Assembly: GCA_027055635.1 (NCBI GenBank)
Contig: JALUMZ010000146.1
Coordinates: 1-10,231 of the forward strand
Source: Campylobacteraceae bacterium
GTDB lineage: Bacteria; Campylobacterota; Campylobacteria; Campylobacterales; Sulfurospirillaceae
DNA length: 10,231 nt
Reading direction: 5' to 3'
The notes under the pieces are model-generated. The model saw nothing but the letters and a program-made list of their open reading frames with translations, was not told where the DNA came from and searched no databases. Each line of letters starts with the position of its first letter. Position 1 is the stretch's first letter. Positions 6,359 through 10,231 of this stretch are shown here, in pieces. The translations under genes were made by a program, and so were the position numbers.

Positions 6359-7394
6359 TATACTGAGTCAAGAAGAGATTGATGCGTTGCTAGAAGTGGT
6401 AGATGATGAAGCTGAAGTAACAGAATCTACACCAACAGGTAACACCGAAGATAGACAGATAATCCTTTATGATTTTAAAAGACCAAATAGAGTGTCAAAA
6501 GAGCAGCTTAGGGCGGTCAAAGGTATTCATGATAAGATGGCCAGAAATTTGGCTTCTCAAGTCTCTTCTATCATGAGAAGTATTGTAGAGATTCAACTCC
6601 ACTCGGTTGATCAGATGACTTATGGTGAGTTTTTAATGTCCTTGCCAATCCCCACAAGTTTCAATGTTTTTTCTATAAAACCATTGGATGGAAGTTGTGT
6701 GATTGAGATAAATCCATCTATAGCATTTCCTATGATAGATAGACTATTAGGAGGCATAGGAGAGTCATTTGAAGCAACAAGAGAGTTAACTGATATAGAG
6801 CTTAATCTCTTAGATGCAATTTTAAGAATAGTAATGCAAAGACTAAAAGAAGCTTGGGCACCCGTGACAGATATGTATCCGACTGTCGAGGCAAAAGAGT
6901 CAAGTCCAAATGTAGTTCAGATTGTATCACAAAACGAGATAGTTATCATGGTTGTAATGGAGATCATGATAGGAAACTCTAGTGGAATGATAAATATTTG
7001 TTATCCTGTTATACATCTTGAACCTATACTCTCAAGATTGGCAAATAGAGACATAATGCTAGGCGAAACAAGTGCCAAGAAGAGTAGAAACAAAGAACTA
7101 AATGCACTAATAGGTAGAGCTGAAGTATTTTCAGAGGCAATTTTAGGCAAGACAACTTTGAGTGTTGGAGAGCTTTTAGATCTGTCAAAAGGTGATATTA
7201 TCAGGCTAGATCGTCCTGCTGATGATCATGCCATGGTGTCGATAGATAAAAAAGATCTATTTTTAGGTGAAATTGGCTTGCATAGATTTAGAAAATCAGT
7301 TAAAATAGAAAAACTTATAAGAAGTGATAAAGATGAAATTAAAAGAGTTCTTGAAGATCTAGAAAACAAAAGAAGAGAAAAAGTAGGTTCATAA
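6351..7394 (+). CDS. fliM: Flagellar motor switch protein FliM
   Basis: A C-ring switch protein that binds phosphorylated CheY and passes the signal to FliG, FliN and FliY to set rotor direction. The 347-residue protein starts with MADILSQEEIDALL, the classic N-terminal CheY-P-binding segment, joined by an acidic linker (about 15-38) to the CheC-like middle domain. That domain contains the FliG-binding loop region MIDRLLGGIGESFE (128-141). The C-terminal SpoA/FliN-like domain spans about 255-325 (TLSVGELLDLSKGDIIRLDR), followed by a charged tail. The ATG overlaps the fliA stop by eight bases and lies seven bases after AGGA (6340-6343). All expected parts are intact. Confidence 0.97.
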   Translation: MADILSQEEIDALLEVVDDEAEVTESTPTGNTEDRQIILYDFKRPNRVSKEQLRAVKGIHDKMARNLASQVSSIMRSIVEIQLHSVDQMTYGEFLMSLPIPTSFNVFSIKPLDGSCVIEINPSIAFPMIDRLLGGIGESFEATRELTDIELNLLDAILRIVMQRLKEAWAPVTDMYPTVEAKESSPNVVQIVSQNEIVIMVVMEIMIGNSSGMINICYPVIHLEPILSRLANRDIMLGETSAKKSRNKELNALIGRAEVFSEAILGKTTLSVGELLDLSKGDIIRLDRPADDHAMVSIDKKDLFLGEIGLHRFRKSVKIEKLIRSDKDEIKRVLEDLENKRREKVGS

Positions 7395-7412
7395 CCAACT
7401 AAAGGTGTCCTT

Positions 7413-7445
7413 ATGAATTTAAGTTTAAAAATGGGGTTAAAATGA
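7413..7445 (+). CDS. Possible 10-codon leader peptide coupled to fliY
   Basis: The 47-base gap between fliM and fliY holds a tiny open frame encoding MNLSLKMGLK. It has a good Shine-Dalgarno site (AAAGG, 7401-7405) seven bases before its ATG. Its TGA overlaps the fliY ATG in an ATGA junction, the classic arrangement for translational coupling. fliY also has GGGG (7433-7436) five bases before its own start, inside this frame. Whether the peptide is made is unknown. The frame is short enough to arise by chance, and I know of no family for it. Confidence 0.3.
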   Translation: MNLSLKMGLK

Positions 7446-8299
7446 TCGAATTTGTAGAATTATTAAAAAATGAAATAGTATCAACTATAGAAGGTTTAAC
7501 CGGTATTGCACCAAAGGTTGATTTTCAAGGTGATATTCAGATAGACGATAAGACAACTCTTACTCCACCTTTGGCTATATTGCATGTAAAGATTGGCGGA
7601 GATATAGACACCGATATGACTATAAGCATAGCTGCCAATGTTGCAACAACCATCGGAGATATGATGCTAGGTGGTGAGGGTGTCGAAAAAGAAGAGATGG
7701 ATGCTGATGATTTAGATGCTACAAAAGAGATAATTTCAAATATATTGGGTTCTTTATCTACTTCATTAGCAGCGCAAAAAGATATGCCAAAGCTTAATTT
7801 CAGCGTTGAATCTATAGATTTTAAAGATACAACACAAGATGTTGCGTTTGATGGATATTCTCGTTTGATTATTTTTAATGTTAGTGTTCAAAGTAGTATG
7901 GACAACCTATCCTTTGCATTTAATGATACTTTTTACAATAAAATAAAGGGTATTGATGAGCAGCCACCTGTTGCCGCAACTGCCGATAAGGTAGATAATT
8001 GTACCCAAGAGCAAGAGATATCTCTAAATAGTGATGAGATAAAAAATATAGAACTTATAAAAGATGTAACCTTGCCGCTTAGGGTTAGGATAGGTTATAA
8101 AAAGATGCTTTTAAAAGATGTGCTTTCTATGGATATAGGTTCAGTCATAGAGTTGGATCAGCTCGCAAATGATCCTCTCGAAATACTAGTCGGAGATAAA
8201 GTTATAGCTATAGGCGAAGTTGTTATCGTTGATGGTAATTTTGGCATACAGATAACTGACATAGGAACCAAGAGAGAAAGACTAGAGAAACTAAGATAA
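7442..8299 (+). CDS. fliY: Flagellar switch protein FliY (FliN-like C-terminal domain)
   Basis: FliY is a C-ring protein that pairs a CheC/CheX-like N-terminal domain with a C-terminal SpoA domain equivalent to FliN. The 285-residue product has the first domain at about 1-160, a polar linker (about 172-205) and the SpoA domain at about 208-280 (VTLPLRVRIGYKKMLLKDVL, SVIELDQLANDPLEILVGDK, IAIGEVVIVDGNFGIQITDI). Unlike Bacillus FliY it lacks an N-terminal FliM-like CheY-P-binding segment. The CheC phosphatase motif DxxxExxN is only approximate: Asp92 and Glu96 are spaced correctly, but the Asn (Asn100) is one residue too far on, and no Pro follows at the usual distance. Enzymatic activity toward CheY-P is therefore doubtful. 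Downstream of fliM by 47 bases; GGGG at 7433-7436 serves as ribosome site. Confidence 0.93.
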   Translation: MIEFVELLKNEIVSTIEGLTGIAPKVDFQGDIQIDDKTTLTPPLAILHVKIGGDIDTDMTISIAANVATTIGDMMLGGEGVEKEEMDADDLDATKEIISNILGSLSTSLAAQKDMPKLNFSVESIDFKDTTQDVAFDGYSRLIIFNVSVQSSMDNLSFAFNDTFYNKIKGIDEQPPVAATADKVDNCTQEQEISLNSDEIKNIELIKDVTLPLRVRIGYKKMLLKDVLSMDIGSVIELDQLANDPLEILVGDKVIAIGEVVIVDGNFGIQITDIGTKRERLEKLR

Positions 8300-8323
8300 A
8301 AAACTAAAACAAAAGAAGTAATA

Positions 8324-9346
8324 ATGTCAAAAATACTCGTTGCCATGAGTGGAGGGGTGGACTCTACCGTAACAGCATATAAACTTAAAGAAGCAGGACA
8401 TGAGGTAGAGGGTGTGTATATGCGCTTACATACCGATGAAGAGTCTCACAAAGACAATATAAAAAAAATCAAGAAGGTATCTGATTTTTTAGGTATAAAA
8501 TATCATATTTTGGATATAAAAGATAGGTTTGATGAGTATGTCTATATGCCATTTATTGAACAATATAGGCGAGGACTCACTCCAAATCCATGTGCGCTAT
8601 GTAATAGAAATATAAAATTTGGAGCTTTGATAGAGTTCACAAAAGAGTTAGGTATGGAAAAGTTAGCTACAGGACATTATGTTCGTATCCAAGACGGCCA
8701 TATAAAAGAAGCTCTTGATAAAAGTAAAGATCAAAGCTATTTTCTTGCAAATGTAAAGAAAGAAAATCTAGAGTTTGTTCTATTCCCTCTTGGAGATATG
8801 CTTAAAACCGAAGTAAAAGAGTTTGCCTCAAAAATAGAGATACTAAAAGAGTTTTCGACACAAAAAGAGAGTAGTGAAATCTGCTTTGTGGATACAACTT
8901 ATTTAGATGTTCTAAAAGATTATATAGATATTGACAAGCCTGGAAATGTGCTAAATAGTGCAGGAGAAGTTGTAGGAGAGCACAAAGGCTATATGCACTA
9001 TACTATAGGAAAAAGAAAAGGTTTTAGTGTAAGAGGAGCATTAACTCCTCACTATGTGACTACTATAAAACCAAAGACAAATGAAATTATAGTTGGTAGC
9101 AAAGAGGATTTGAGAGTAAAAGAGTTTTATGTCAAAGATCTAAATATGTTTGAAGATATAAAAGATTTTGAGTGTTATGTTAAGATAAGATACAGAAGTC
9201 CCAAATCAAAATGCAATGTATATAGTCAAAAAGATGGTGCTAAAATTGTCTTAAATGATACAGTCGAGGGTGTTGCAGCTGGACAAATGGCAGTTTTTTA
9301 CAAAGATGATATAGTTTTAGGGTGTGGTTGGATAGTAAGTACCTGA
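8324..9346 (+). CDS. mnmA: tRNA-specific 2-thiouridylase MnmA
   Basis: Puts sulfur on C2 of the wobble uridine in tRNAs for Lys, Glu and Gln, using ATP and a persulfide passed from a cysteine desulfurase. The 340-residue protein is full length. It has the PP-loop SGGVDS (9-14), GLTPNPCALCNRNIKFG (84-100) in which Cys93 matches the catalytic cysteine Cys102 of E. coli, LATGHYVRI (114-122), KDQSYFLANV (135-144), the second catalytic cysteine Cys187 in SSEICFVD, and HYTIGKRKGF further on. The C-terminal beta domains are present. The ATG is five bases after AGAAG (8314-8318) and 24 bases past fliY, on the same strand; read-through from the flagellar run is possible, since no terminator is visible in the gap. 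Convergent with the kinase gene 37 bases downstream. Confidence 0.97.
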   Translation: MSKILVAMSGGVDSTVTAYKLKEAGHEVEGVYMRLHTDEESHKDNIKKIKKVSDFLGIKYHILDIKDRFDEYVYMPFIEQYRRGLTPNPCALCNRNIKFGALIEFTKELGMEKLATGHYVRIQDGHIKEALDKSKDQSYFLANVKKENLEFVLFPLGDMLKTEVKEFASKIEILKEFSTQKESSEICFVDTTYLDVLKDYIDIDKPGNVLNSAGEVVGEHKGYMHYTIGKRKGFSVRGALTPHYVTTIKPKTNEIIVGSKEDLRVKEFYVKDLNMFEDIKDFECYVKIRYRSPKSKCNVYSQKDGAKIVLNDTVEGVAAGQMAVFYKDDIVLGCGWIVST

Positions 9347-9383
9347 CCGCAATAAATGGCATATTTAAAAAAAATAGCATAAT

Positions 9384-10231
9384 TTATACATCTTCCTTCG
9401 GGATATTATTTTGTAAAATTATCGTAAATTTTGCGCCACCATCACTATTAGATACCATAAGCTTTCCATTGCAATGCTCCTCAATAATAGTTTTAGACAT
9501 ATAAAGTCCAAGTCCTGTTCCATCTTTTTTTGTTTTTGTTGAAAAATATGGCTCAAATATTTTATCAATAATATCCTTTGGTATTCCTCCTGCATTATCA
9601 CTTACTTCTAAAATTGCATATTTATTTTGTGCATAAGTTTTAATTTTAATATATGGTTGTTCTATATTTTTTTCAATTATAATATCTTCTGCATTTTTAA
9701 TAAGATTTAATACAACTTGCTTGATCTCATTTGGATATGTTAAGATTTTTTCATCATATTCTAACTCTTTGAGCAATGTTATATTTTTATTGGTAACTGA
9801 TACTTCAACTATATTTAAAACATCGTTTATGATTGCATCAAGCGTAGTCTCTTTTTTTCTTTTGTCTGTCTTATAAAACTCTCTAAAGTCATCAATTGTT
9901 TTACTTAAATGTTGGGTATAAGATGATATCTTTTTTGATAGTTTTAATGCAGTATCTTTATCTAATCTATCCATGGTAGCTTTTATAGTTATGGATACAC
10001 TCGTAGCACCAATGGCAGCAAGCGGCTGCCTCCATTGATGAGCTATCATACTAATCATCTCTCCCATTTGTGCCAATTTGCTTTGTTGTTGAAGCATTTT
10101 ATCTTTTTGCCTATTTCTTTCCACCTCTTGGTTAATTTTAACTTGTAGAGTATCGTTAAAGTTTTGTATCTCTTTTGATTGTTGTTCTAGTAATGATATT
10201 CTTTTTTTATCTATATATGATACTATATATA
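9384..10231 (-). CDS. Sensor histidine kinase, C-terminal part (cut by the window edge)
   Basis: The reading frame stays open from its stop at 9384 to the last base of the window, so the start and the sensing domain lie outside. A GTG at 10124 is in frame but is not the true start: the upstream frame continues as a Gln/Lys/Glu-rich coiled coil leading into the HisKA helix. Visible in order are the H-box with the phosphorylated His (codon 10038-10040) in IAHQWRQPLAAIG, the N-box VVLNLIKNAEDII, G1 EVSDNAGGIP, the F-box FEPYFSTKT, G2 GTGLGLYMSKTIIEEH, and the end GAKFTIIL. The AHQWRQPL form is very common in Campylobacterota kinases. The catalytic core looks intact. No response regulator gene lies in the window. 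The signal and any membrane segments cannot be judged. Convergent with mnmA. Confidence 0.93.
   Translation of the reverse strand, partial: YIVSYIDKKRISLLEQQSKEIQNFNDTLQVKINQEVERNRQKDKMLQQQSKLAQMGEMISMIAHQWRQPLAAIGATSVSITIKATMDRLDKDTALKLSKKISSYTQHLSKTIDDFREFYKTDKRKKETTLDAIINDVLNIVEVSVTNKNITLLKELEYDEKILTYPNEIKQVVLNLIKNAEDIIIEKNIEQPYIKIKTYAQNKYAILEVSDNAGGIPKDIIDKIFEPYFSTKTKKDGTGLGLYMSKTIIEEHCNGKLMVSNSDGGAKFTIILQNNIPKEDV

Noticed and set aside
7419..7451. Sigma-28-like motif (TTAAGTTT ... ATCGAAT) around the fliY start
   Set aside because: The spacing of about 18 bases is too long, the -10 part is poor, and transcription would begin inside fliY.
9356..9380. Weak hairpin between mnmA and the kinase gene (ATGGCATATTT with AAATAGCAT)
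   Set aside because: The stem of about nine pairs needs two one-base bulges and is mostly A-T, with no clean T-run on either side. Not enough to call a bidirectional terminator.

Overview
The window looks like chromosomal DNA of a member of the Campylobacterota (the former Epsilonproteobacteria). The evidence is strong AT-richness, compact genes with overlapping ends, frequent GTG and TTG starts, and above all the gene order aroQ - M24 peptidase - folK - flhF - flhG - small membrane protein - fliA - fliM - fliY. From memory this is the order in Helicobacter pylori, and Campylobacter has nearly the same one. Genus cannot be fixed from the sequence. The HQWRQP-type sensor kinase and the general style would fit a Sulfurimonas/Sulfurospirillum-like organism, but that is inference.

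Layout. (1) 1-1042: a promoter-like site and an outer-membrane LpxR-type lipid A 3'-O-deacylase, with its signal peptide and all five known active-site residues in place. (2) 1043-8299: one long, tightly packed same-strand run. It begins with three housekeeping genes: aroQ (shikimate pathway), an Xaa-Pro-type M24 peptidase and folK (folate pathway). It continues with the flagellar placement and number regulators flhF and flhG, an uncharacterised two-TM protein, the sigma-28 gene fliA, and the switch genes fliM and fliY. Five junctions overlap by 1 to 23 bases, so translational coupling is likely. The only clear promoter-like site for the run is just upstream of aroQ. (3) 8324-9346: mnmA, the tRNA 2-thiouridylase, on the same strand 24 bases after fliY. 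(4) 9384-10231: the C-terminal part of a sensor histidine kinase on the opposite strand, converging on mnmA and cut by the window edge.

How the genes fit together. FlhF (SRP-type GTPase) and FlhG (MinD-type ATPase) set where and how many flagella are built. FliM and FliY are cytoplasmic switch/C-ring proteins. FliA directs late flagellar genes. The LpxR-like enzyme would remodel lipid A in the outer membrane. The kinase senses an unknown signal.

I see no CRISPR array, insertion sequence, tRNA, rRNA, toxin-antitoxin pair, phage gene or obvious new multi-gene system. This is mostly a conserved core region. The points worth a second look are modest: a possible 10-codon leader peptide coupled to fliY, the uncharacterised membrane protein in the flagellar run, an altered G3 motif in FlhF, and an off-register CheC-type phosphatase motif in FliY.
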